DNA from: Lachnospiraceae bacterium
GTDB lineage: Bacteria; Bacillota; Clostridia; Lachnospirales; Lachnospiraceae
Reading direction: 5' to 3'
Length of the DNA: 35,225 nt
NCBI GenBank assembly: GCA_017440045.1
Contig: JAFSIA010000060.1
Coordinates: forward strand, 1-35,225
The notes beneath the pieces were generated by a model. The model searched no databases and was not told the origin of the DNA. It saw only the letters and a list, made by a program, of their open reading frames with translations. Position numbers and translations under genes: made by a program. Below are positions 15,447 through 22,665 of the stretch, piece after piece. Numbering within the stretch: position 1 is the first letter of the stretch; every line of letters begins with the position of its first letter.

Positions 15447-16022
15447 CTACTTATTTCTACACTTCCACAGTGCCATAGGATGTTTTTCAACATTTATAAG
15501 CTCATTACTTTCTCCAAATATCAAATCAGGATTATAACTGCCCTCTGAAAAAGCTCTCCAAAACAATTCTTCCTCCCTTGTCAGAATTAAAATAGACGCA
15601 AGGTATTCCTTGACTTCTCGCTGAACCATTTCCAAATCAAATCGTTCTCCTTTGCGAAGTACAGGGTCTAAATCACGTTTAATTTGCCGCGCTGACACTT
15701 TCCCAATATTATCGAGTTCAAATTATTCTGGTGGCTGTTCTGCTCCGATTGCACTATAAAACACAACACATTTTCGAAGCATTTCTTCTCTATTACCACT
15801 TCTACAATAATCCAAATCAATATCAACAGACAGCCTTGGTAAATCAAAAATAGTAAGATTAATCGCTGTACCACCTTTTAAGGCAATTCCTCTTGATAAA
15901 AGCTCATCCGATTCCATAAACTTCAAAACATCAGCCAAACGACATACTTTTTCCAGTGTATCTCTCACGAATCCTAATTCTTTTGCCATTCTACCAAGAG
16001 TTAATCTATCCAATTGCATCAT
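15447..16022 (-). pseudogene. abiEii: Broken AbiEii toxin gene (nucleotidyltransferase) with internal deletion and in-frame stop
   Basis: From ATG 16022 (AAAGGAG upstream, overlapping the end of abiEi) the frame encodes the AbiEii N-terminus with the nucleotidyltransferase motifs LKGGTAINL and LPRLSVDIDLDY. It then jumps directly to the C-terminal segment EEMLRKCVVFYSAIGAEQPPE, which in full-length relatives lies more than 100 residues further on. A TAA at 15725-15723 follows. The same frame continues FELDNIGKVSARQIKRDLDP and runs to NVEKHPMALWK, the normal family C-terminus, ending at 15447. The gene has thus lost its middle and gained a stop. With 191 coding codons, against roughly 260-300 in intact members, it should be inactive. 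Confidence 0.8.
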
Positions 16023-16770
16023 AATCACCAACTCCTTTATCTATTAGTTTTTTTAATGATGATGGAGCATAGAGCTTCCATCGTTTATGAAATACATTGT
16101 CTTGCGATTCTTTCATTAAATAGCGCTTTGCATCAGAAGAATATTTCTCACACTCCGCAAAAAAGAATTCAGAAAAGTTAAATTCCTCTTTCATTTCTTC
16201 AAAAAGATAACCGCATTTCTGATACATAAATCCATTGCTACTTCTTGCAAGACATTCAAGTACTTTTTGTTCATTCAACCCGGGCACTAGCATGATACAA
16301 CGTATCACTTCCTCTAGCCCCGCAATCTTTTCAAAGTCCCGGATACTGTCTACCACTGTCTGTTCCACAGATGTTACCCTCACATTTCCCTGCTGTATTA
16401 CTTCTATATCAGGCTTACGCTCTACACGACGATATACAACTCCGTCATACTCAAAATCTGAAAATCGCTTATCTGTTGCAACAAAACACTCATAAAATAC
16501 CTGATTTCCATATCCAAACACTTCAAAAGCACTATGATGCGTGATATATGCGTCTGGAAACAGATTGGAACCTATCTGATAACGCGAAAGAACCGGCTGT
16601 TTTGTTTCTAAGCTGATTACAACATAAAAGTCTCTTTTCACTTTTTCTATCAGTCCCTTTTTCTGATATTCATAGATTACTTGATTCGCTATACTTGGTG
16701 TCCCTACTATTTCTATCAATTGTTCTCTCGAAAAGTATCCCTTTGCTAACAAATTTTCATAATGTTTCAT
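16006..16770 (-). CDS. abiEi: AbiEi antitoxin/transcriptional repressor
   Basis: The 254-residue protein has an N-terminal winged-helix domain (YFSREQLIEIVGTPSIANQVIYEYQKKGLIEKVKRDFYVV, about residues 12-52) followed by the AbiEi antitoxin domain (AYITHHSAFEVFGYG, TSVEQTVVDSIRDFEKI). AbiEi is the antitoxin of the type IV AbiE phage-defence system; it represses its own promoter and counteracts the AbiEii nucleotidyltransferase toxin. It appears intact, and its stop overlaps the abiEii start by 17 bases. Since the toxin gene is broken, this is now an orphan antitoxin, perhaps kept as a DNA-binding regulator or in early decay. Upstream inverted repeats are candidate operators. A ribosome site AGGTGAT precedes the ATG. 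Confidence 0.88.
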   Translation of the reverse strand: MKHYENLLAKGYFSREQLIEIVGTPSIANQVIYEYQKKGLIEKVKRDFYVVISLETKQPVLSRYQIGSNLFPDAYITHHSAFEVFGYGNQVFYECFVATDKRFSDFEYDGVVYRRVERKPDIEVIQQGNVRVTSVEQTVVDSIRDFEKIAGLEEVIRCIMLVPGLNEQKVLECLARSSNGFMYQKCGYLFEEMKEEFNFSEFFFAECEKYSSDAKRYLMKESQDNVFHKRWKLYAPSSLKKLIDKGVGDYDAIG

Positions 16771-16790
16771 CTTTAATCACCTACTGTTTT

Positions 16791-16868
16791 TATTTTGTCA
16801 CAAAATATTATTTATTTATAATACTATGTGATGTTTTAAAAATCTATGTTTTGATTTTATCATAAAAT
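16791..16868 (-). promoter_or_regulatory. Two related palindromes in the abiEi promoter region (candidate AbiEi operators)
   Basis: TATTTTGTCACAAAATA (16791-16807, perfect about a central C) and ATTTTATCATAAAAT (16854-16868) share TTTTRTCAYAAAAT and both continue into ATTAT. Their centres are 62 bp apart, close to six helical turns. AbiEi proteins are known to autorepress by binding inverted repeats in their own promoter, so these are the natural candidates. Confidence 0.5.
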
Positions 16869-16961
16869 ATTATATATATCAAATACATTATGTTTTTTTC
16901 AAAACGTCCTGTTTCTTTTTTTTATAGCCTTTACATTTGTTAATTTTTGAGCAGAAAAAAA

Positions 16962-16996
16962 GTCCACATACTTATCTTTTACATAAGTATGTGGAC
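16962..16996 (-). terminator. Strong intrinsic terminator of the copZ-end operon
   Basis: GTCCACATACTTAT and ATAAGTATGTGGAC form a perfect 14-bp stem with a 7-nt loop. On the minus strand it is followed by TTTTTTTCTGC, directly after the copZ stop. Confidence 0.92.
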
Positions 16997-17006
16997 CCTC
17001 ATTTGT

Positions 17007-17201
17007 CTACTGTGCCACTGCCGTAAAGCCAAGGTCATCAAGCTCTGATACTGCCGTCTTTACACAATGCTCACATCCATCGATTGTCACTGTCTTATCA
17101 GCAAGGGAAACCTCAAACTTTAAATCTACTGCTGTCAATGCCTTGCTTATTCTCTCTACACACTTCTCACAGTGCATTTCTTCCACCTTAAGAACTGTCA
17201 T
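17007..17201 (-). CDS. copZ: Heavy-metal-associated domain protein, CopZ-like copper chaperone
   Basis: This 64-residue single HMA domain reads MTVLKVEEMHCEKCVERISKAL, with the Cu(I)-binding MxCxxC motif at MHCEKC, and ends GFTAVAQ. A second pair, CEHC, in the later half is unusual for a classical CopZ and could add a metal ligand. Such chaperones carry Cu(I) to the CopA ATPase in the cytoplasm. It lies last in the operon after greA (14-base gap) and copA, directly before the terminator. The ribosome site is AAAGGAG. Confidence 0.85.
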   Translation of the reverse strand: MTVLKVEEMHCEKCVERISKALTAVDLKFEVSLADKTVTIDGCEHCVKTAVSELDDLGFTAVAQ

Positions 17202-17215
17202 CTCTATTCTCCTTT

Positions 17216-17716
17216 CTAAAAGCTTCTTATAGCATCATCTTCATCTGAAGAGTTTTCTATTGATTTAATAACTACATAGTAAGATACATTTTCATTTACC
17301 ACAACCTGTACACGGTCACCAACCTTGTGCCCCATCACAGCCTTGCCTATAGGCGATTCAATACTTATATTTCCTCCCAATGAGTTACCTCTGACTGATG
17401 TAGTGATTTTGAAACGCTCTGTTTCATCATCCTCCTCAAAATATAGCTCAACAGTTTTGTTAATGCCTACTTCGCCATCTTTTGACTGGTCAGATACGAT
17501 ATTTGCATTCTTTATCATTCGCTCCAAGTATCTTATACGGCTCTCATTTTTATTTTTGTCGCGCTTAGCGGCGTAATACTCAAAGTTCTCACTTAAATCG
17601 CCCTGAGCTCTGGCTTCCTTCACAGCCTCTATAGCTTCCTTACGCACCACAAGTTTGCGATAATCTATCTCTTCCTGGATTTTTTTTATGTCATTTTCTG
17701 TAAGATTGTCACCCAT
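17216..17716 (-). CDS. greA: GreA-type transcript cleavage factor
   Basis: The 166-residue protein has an N-terminal antiparallel coiled coil carrying the tip motif ARAQGDLSENFEYYAAK, with the acidic residues that coordinate magnesium in the RNA polymerase active site. A C-terminal FKBP-like domain contains SPIGKAVMGHKVGDRVQV. Gre factors rescue backtracked RNA polymerase by stimulating RNA cleavage. Length and motifs match GreA. The ATG follows the copA stop almost directly, so it is cotranscribed with copA. This is an odd place for greA, and it may be a second, operon-specific paralogue rather than the only copy. Confidence 0.9.
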   Translation of the reverse strand: MGDNLTENDIKKIQEEIDYRKLVVRKEAIEAVKEARAQGDLSENFEYYAAKRDKNKNESRIRYLERMIKNANIVSDQSKDGEVGINKTVELYFEEDDETERFKITTSVRGNSLGGNISIESPIGKAVMGHKVGDRVQVVVNENVSYYVVIKSIENSSDEDDAIRSF

Positions 17717-17717
17717 T

Positions 17718-20045
17718 TTACTTCACCTTTCTAAGCTTCTTTGTCTTAAGACGCAATGCATTTGAAACTACACAAACCGAGCTAAGTGACATTGCCAAGC
17801 CTCCAAACATTGGATTGAGAAGCAATCCATTTATAGGATATAATACACCTGCCGCCAATGGAAGTCCAATGGAATTATAGCAAAATGCCCAGAATAAATT
17901 TTCCTTTATATTTGTAATGGTAAGTCTGCTAAGTCTTATTGCCGCAGGTACATCAAGTAAATCCGACTTCATAAGTACAATGTCTCCGGCTTCTATGGCA
18001 ACATCCGAACCATTTCCGATAGCGCAACCCACATCAGCCTGTGTCAATGCCGGTGCATCATTTATGCCGTCTCCAACCATCATAACCTTTTTGCCCTTTT
18101 TTATAAATGCCGATACCACATTGGCTTTGTCTTCCGGAAGGACCTCAGCGATAATCTCATCTACACCTGCCTGCTTTCCAATAGCATCTGCTACACCTTT
18201 ATTATCACCTGTCAGCATAACAACATGAAAGCCCTCTTTCTTCAGTAGCTCTATAGCCTCTTTACTTGTATCCTTTATGGTGTCAGCCACACTTATAATA
18301 CCGCGCACCTTTTCATCTATAGCCACAAAAAGTGGAGTCTTTCCATTATTTTCAAATGCAATTGCCGCATTTTGCATTTTATCTGAAACAGCAATATTTT
18401 GCTTCTCTATGATTTTTCTATTTCCAACTGTCACATTATAATGATATTCCTTCTCATCATCCATTGCCCACACTGCTGAAGTGATACCCATACCTGAATG
18501 ATTTTCAAACTGACTTACTGTATATTTCTTTGAAATATTATTACTTGTCGTCTCTCTTTCTGCCGCTGCATCTATAACTGCTTTAGCCAACGGATGCTCT
18601 GACATATTTTCAACAACTGCTGCCAGCTTTAAAAGTTCATCTTCATCGAAATCCTCTGTAACAATATCCCTTACAGATGGTTTGCCCTCTGTAATTGTTC
18701 CCGTCTTATCCAGGATAACTGTATCAATCTTATGAGCTATCTCCAGTATTTCTCCATTTCTAATGAGTATACCATTTGTAGCTCCCAAACCAGTTCCAAC
18801 CATTATTGCTGTAGGTGTTGCAAGTCCAAGTGAGCAAGGACAGGCTATAACTAAGACTGACGTAAATATTCTAAGCACAAAGGAAATGTCTTTCCCCAAT
18901 ATGAGCCACGTAATAGCTGCAACAATGGCAATAAGTATAACTACTGGAACAAAGACTCCTGCAACCTTATCTGCAAGCTTTGATATAGGAGCCTTCTTTC
19001 CCTGTGCATCCTCTACAAACTTTATAATCTTGGCAAGTGTTGTATCCTCGCCAACCTTTGTAACCTTTACATAAAGCACGCCATTTACATTAATGCTTCC
19101 ACCTATTACATTACTTCCCTCTTCCTTTTCCACAGGAATACTCTCTCCTGTAATCATGGCTTCGTCTACGCCGCTTTTTCCCCTTACAACCACTCCATCC
19201 AAGGGAATCTTAGCTCCAGGCTTTACGAGGACAATTTGACCTATTTGAAGCGTTTCTGTAGGCACCTCTGTTCCATCCTCCAAGATAGCTACATCAGGTG
19301 CCAGTTCCATAAGCTTCTTTATGGCGCCTTTAGTTTTAACCTTACTTATGCCCTCTAAATACTTTCCAAACATTATAAGTGTTATGACAACGGCTGCCGA
19401 TTCAAAGTACAAATTGTGAACATAATGACTATCTACGGGTATTAAATATGTCATTGCCAGACTGTATATAAACGATGCTCCACTGCCTATTGCCACAAGA
19501 GAATCCATATTAGGATTCATATGAAAAAGAGCTTTAAAACCATTTATAAAGAACTTCCTTCCAAACCATAATATTGGAATCGCTAAAAGCATCTGCGTCA
19601 ACGCGTAGTTTGACGGATATTTATTCATATCTATAATACTTGGAACAGGGAGACCTTCTATGAGCATAGGCCCCATAGAAATATACAGCAATACTACTGT
19701 AAAGACTGCCGCACTTATAAGATTCCTCTTATGATTCTTTAGATTCTCCTCCTCCTTATCGTAGATAGAATCATCCTTTGATGACTTATCCGCTTTCTTT
19801 GTATCAGTCAGCTCCTGCTTTTTTTCTTCTTTGACAAATGGCTTTATACCAAAGCCGGCTTTTTCCACCTTTGACATAATAAGCTCAGGCGTCACCTTAT
19901 TCTCATCATATTTAATTGTCATACGATTGGTTGTCAAATTGACTTCACTTAACTCCACACCATCCAGCTTTCTTGTCACTCGTTCAACAGCTGCCGAGCA
20001 GGCTGCACATGACATTCCTTCTATTAGGTATATTTCCTCTATCAT
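17718..20045 (-). CDS. copA: Cu(I)-exporting P-type ATPase CopA
   Basis: This is a 775-residue P1B-type ATPase with one N-terminal HMA domain (MSCAACSAAVERV, Cu-binding CxxC) and a charged linker (about residues 75-105). Eight transmembrane segments are expected, including the metal-translocating CPC in IACPCSLGLATPTA. The actuator TGE is in DEAMITGESIPVEK, the phosphorylation site is DKTGTITEG, HP is in SEHPLAKA, and the hinge is GDGINDAPAL. CPC with a CxxC HMA domain indicates Cu(I) export rather than zinc. The ATG has AAAGGAT upstream. It starts 25 bases after the ylmH-like stop, so read-through from the thioredoxin/YlmH genes is likely; no CsoR or CopY regulator gene is in this window. 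Confidence 0.95.
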   Translation of the reverse strand: MIEEIYLIEGMSCAACSAAVERVTRKLDGVELSEVNLTTNRMTIKYDENKVTPELIMSKVEKAGFGIKPFVKEEKKQELTDTKKADKSSKDDSIYDKEEENLKNHKRNLISAAVFTVVLLYISMGPMLIEGLPVPSIIDMNKYPSNYALTQMLLAIPILWFGRKFFINGFKALFHMNPNMDSLVAIGSGASFIYSLAMTYLIPVDSHYVHNLYFESAAVVITLIMFGKYLEGISKVKTKGAIKKLMELAPDVAILEDGTEVPTETLQIGQIVLVKPGAKIPLDGVVVRGKSGVDEAMITGESIPVEKEEGSNVIGGSINVNGVLYVKVTKVGEDTTLAKIIKFVEDAQGKKAPISKLADKVAGVFVPVVILIAIVAAITWLILGKDISFVLRIFTSVLVIACPCSLGLATPTAIMVGTGLGATNGILIRNGEILEIAHKIDTVILDKTGTITEGKPSVRDIVTEDFDEDELLKLAAVVENMSEHPLAKAVIDAAAERETTSNNISKKYTVSQFENHSGMGITSAVWAMDDEKEYHYNVTVGNRKIIEKQNIAVSDKMQNAAIAFENNGKTPLFVAIDEKVRGIISVADTIKDTSKEAIELLKKEGFHVVMLTGDNKGVADAIGKQAGVDEIIAEVLPEDKANVVSAFIKKGKKVMMVGDGINDAPALTQADVGCAIGNGSDVAIEAGDIVLMKSDLLDVPAAIRLSRLTITNIKENLFWAFCYNSIGLPLAAGVLYPINGLLLNPMFGGLAMSLSSVCVVSNALRLKTKKLRKVK

Positions 20046-20070
20046 ATCAACAATCCTTTCTATTAAATAT

Positions 20071-20826
20071 CTATACGTAATCCTCTATTGTAATATATAT
20101 TCTTCCTTTTCTCGTTTCACCGGCTATCTCCTTAAAGGTCATTTTTCCATATCCTCTGACAGATATGACATCTCCCTCTTTTACCTGATAGCTGTTATTT
20201 TCACATACCCTGCCACCTACAAATACCTTTTGATTTCTAAAGAGCAACAACGCCTCACTTCTTGAAAGCTTATATCTGCCTGCCACTATAACATCCAGTC
20301 TTAATGAAGATACAAGTATCTCCTTTTCCTGCTTTTTTACTTCCAGCTGTTCTGGTATCTCATTAAGTCGCTCCACTCGGACGTGAGTATGCTTCACTTT
20401 ATCAAGATTTTCTTCTATGTATGTGGCTATTTTCTCCTCTGCAAATACATATGCATCCTTGCCCTTTACTAAAATATCTCCAACAGTCTCCCTCTTTATG
20501 CCAAGATTCATTATGGCTCCTAGGAAATCTCTGTGAGTAAAATTGTCAGCAAATTTTTCCATCAATGGTCTTATCCGTAAAATAACAATAGGAAACGGCA
20601 CCTCATAGCCTATACTTTCCGCATCTCCAAAACGTGCCATCTGTCTCTCTGTATTCTCCATGCCACCCCAAAGTGTATATTTCACTCCGGATTTCCCACA
20701 GGTTTCATGCAATATTGATATATCTGAAACTGATAAAAAACCTGTAAAGAAATACTGGGAGCACTTATAAGAGCGCTCCCCTAATTCCTTAAGGCGTTTC
20801 TGCAAATATAACTCCTCGTCTGTCAT
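20071..20826 (-). CDS. ylmH: YlmH-like S4-domain RNA-binding protein
   Basis: The 251-residue protein has an N-terminal YlmH-type domain (about residues 1-165; GDAESIGYEVPFPIVILRI, FTHRDFLGAIMNLGIKRE) and a C-terminal S4 domain (LRLDVIVAGRYKLSRSEALLLFRNQKVFVGGR, about 175-240). YlmH homologues bind RNA and have been linked to the ribosome and to cell division. The family usually sits beside sepF/ylmG in the division cluster; here it follows trxA. I set the start at ATG 20826, which overlaps the trxA stop (ATGA) and has GAGGAG upstream; an in-frame GTG two codons earlier is possible but unneeded. Confidence 0.88.
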   Translation of the reverse strand: MTDEELYLQKRLKELGERSYKCSQYFFTGFLSVSDISILHETCGKSGVKYTLWGGMENTERQMARFGDAESIGYEVPFPIVILRIRPLMEKFADNFTHRDFLGAIMNLGIKRETVGDILVKGKDAYVFAEEKIATYIEENLDKVKHTHVRVERLNEIPEQLEVKKQEKEILVSSLRLDVIVAGRYKLSRSEALLLFRNQKVFVGGRVCENNSYQVKEGDVISVRGYGKMTFKEIAGETRKGRIYITIEDYV

Positions 20827-21134
20827 TTGCACTCCTCTATCATAGCCTCAATCTCGGCCTTTGTCGCAAAACCAACGTGCTCATTTACGCACTTTCCATC
20901 TTTAATAAACACAAGAGTAGGGATGCTGGCAACATTATATAAAACAGCCAGCTCTGCAACCTTGTCTACATCCACCTTAACAACCTCCATCTCGCTATGC
21001 TCATTAGCAATTTGCTCGATAACGGGTGCCAACATTTTACATGGACCACACCATGTTGCAAAGAAATCAATAAGAACCATCTTGTCGCCCTTAACCAATT
21101 CCTGATATTCATTAAAATCAATCTCTCTTGCCAT
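20823..21134 (-). CDS. trxA: Thioredoxin
   Basis: The 103-residue protein has the active site WCGPC in IDFFATWCGPCKMLAPVIEQI, followed by VDVDKVAELAVLYNVASIPTLVF with the conserved cis-proline. This is a standard cytosolic thioredoxin for disulfide reduction. ATG 21134 has AGAGGAG upstream; the in-frame upstream ATG would add ten basic residues not found in the family. The end overlaps the ylmH-like start, so the two are coupled. It lies 37 bases downstream of the HD-domain gene. Confidence 0.95.
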   Translation of the reverse strand: MAREIDFNEYQELVKGDKMVLIDFFATWCGPCKMLAPVIEQIANEHSEMEVVKVDVDKVAELAVLYNVASIPTLVFIKDGKCVNEHVGFATKAEIEAMIEECK

Positions 21135-21171
21135 ATTAATTCTCCTCTCTATTTGTCTAGACATTGTAATA

Positions 21172-21780
21172 TTACATATCTTTTAAATTACCCTTTTTAA
21201 CATTTTCATTTATCATATCAAAAACCATTTCATACAAACGCTCAGAGCCCGGTCTAACCTTTCTCTCGGCACGTTCCTTTACCTTAGATGCCGCCACTCC
21301 ATGCTCTCTCCACGCCAGACCATTTGATGCATCATTTAACATAAGCGGCTGCACGCTGTCAATGGCGGTAGCAAACTTCGCCTCCGGTGTCTTTGCTTCT
21401 TCAAACTCAAGCCAAAGATTCATAAAATACTCTGCCTGATCTTTTGGTAACATACCAAATATTCTTTCTGCCGCCTTCTGCTCCCTCTCCGCCTTTGTAG
21501 CATTGCCTGCATCATCATAGGCGTAAGTATCACCTGCATCAATCTCAACCACATCATGAATAATCACCATCTCTACAGTTCTTGACACATCTATTTTCTC
21601 GTTGGCATACTCAGACAACAGCATTACCATAACTGCAAGATGCCAGCCATGTTCTGCATCATTCTCTTTTCTAAGGGCATTAAGTGCGCTTAATACATAT
21701 GTCTGACGACCTATTCCCTTTTCCTTGTCCATCTCCAACGCGAACTGCATCTGTTTTTTTAAGCGTGTATTACTATCCAT
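21172..21780 (-). CDS. HD-domain hydrolase (YfbR/HDDC2-like)
   Basis: The 202-residue protein has a metal-binding HD-domain pattern: EHGWHLA, then IIHDVVEIDAGD with the HD pair and a following Glu/Asp, and later AIDSVQPLM carrying the final Asp. This is typical of YfbR/HDDC2-like 5-prime-nucleotidases, which cleave deoxyribonucleoside monophosphates, but the substrate cannot be read from the sequence. Start ATG 21780 has a moderate GAGG about 13 bases upstream. It appears to be the first gene of the run HD, trxA, ylmH, copA, greA, copZ. Confidence 0.85.
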   Translation of the reverse strand: MDSNTRLKKQMQFALEMDKEKGIGRQTYVLSALNALRKENDAEHGWHLAVMVMLLSEYANEKIDVSRTVEMVIIHDVVEIDAGDTYAYDDAGNATKAEREQKAAERIFGMLPKDQAEYFMNLWLEFEEAKTPEAKFATAIDSVQPLMLNDASNGLAWREHGVAASKVKERAERKVRPGSERLYEMVFDMINENVKKGNLKDM

Positions 21781-21826
21781 CAATTATAACAACCTCGTAT
21801 TTTTCTATCTGTTAAGTTATGGAATC

Positions 21827-22594
21827 TTACTTTGTAGCTCCAAGCAAAAGTTCCTGTTTTCTCTTTTTCATATGATATAAAATAATGTCTCTGGCCTTGG
21901 CAGCCTCTGCCTTCTCCAATGCCGGCACATCCTTTAGCGGATATTCCATACCCAGCGCCTCGTACTTTGGCACTCCCATTGTGTGATAAGGCAGTACATC
22001 TAAAGCCTTCACATTATCCAACTCTCCCAAGAAGCTTCCCAACTGTTGTAGGTACTCAGACTTATAGGTGATACCCGGCACCGTCACATGGCGAATCCAT
22101 ATAGGAAAATCCTGCTCATTTAGATATCTTGCAAAATCAAGAATATGTGCATTTGAATGACCTGTTAAAACCTTGTGCTGCTCGTCATCAATATGCTTTA
22201 TATCAAGCATTATAAGGTCTGTATACTTCAAAAGCTCGTCCAGCTTTTCCATAAATTTTTCATTGTTCCTATTAAATGTAACGCCCGATGAATCAATACA
22301 TGTATGGATGTTTTTAGCCTTTGCCTTCCTGAATAATTCTATAAGAAAATCAATCTGCATAAGTGGCTCTCCACCTGTAACTGTCAAACCTCCATTTGTC
22401 AGATACGGTCTATATTTCTCATAATCCTCTAACAGGTCATCAACCTCTCTTGGTGTACCTGCCTGCATATCCCATGTATCAGGATTGTGACAATACTGAC
22501 AACGCATTGGACATCCCTGCACAAATATAACATATCTGACCCCCGGGCCATCAACTGTTCCAAATGTTTCTATTGAATGAATTCGACCTACCAT
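21827..22594 (-). CDS. pflA: Pyruvate formate-lyase-activating enzyme (radical SAM)
   Basis: The 255-residue enzyme starts MVGRIHSIETFGTVDGPGVRYVIF and has the radical SAM motif CPMRCQYCHNPDTW (CxxxCxxC) binding the 4Fe-4S cluster. It also has TGGEPLMQ (SAM binding) and LDIKHID. It generates the glycyl radical on pyruvate formate-lyase, which splits pyruvate to formate and acetyl-CoA in anaerobic metabolism. ATG 22594 fits the family start; an in-frame ATG 15 codons upstream adds an atypical extension, though the ribosome site for either is weak (AAAGG). No pflB lies next to it in the window. Confidence 0.93.
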   Translation of the reverse strand: MVGRIHSIETFGTVDGPGVRYVIFVQGCPMRCQYCHNPDTWDMQAGTPREVDDLLEDYEKYRPYLTNGGLTVTGGEPLMQIDFLIELFRKAKAKNIHTCIDSSGVTFNRNNEKFMEKLDELLKYTDLIMLDIKHIDDEQHKVLTGHSNAHILDFARYLNEQDFPIWIRHVTVPGITYKSEYLQQLGSFLGELDNVKALDVLPYHTMGVPKYEALGMEYPLKDVPALEKAEAAKARDIILYHMKKRKQELLLGATK

Positions 22595-22665
22595 ATCATT
22601 ACCGAACCTTTCGTGTATTATACAAACAGTATACCCCAAAAAAATCTTTTCTTAAAGAGAATTTT

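Noticed and set aside
15668-15874. 68-codon minus-strand ORF with hydrophobic start
   Set aside because: It is the out-of-frame shadow of the broken abiEii gene.
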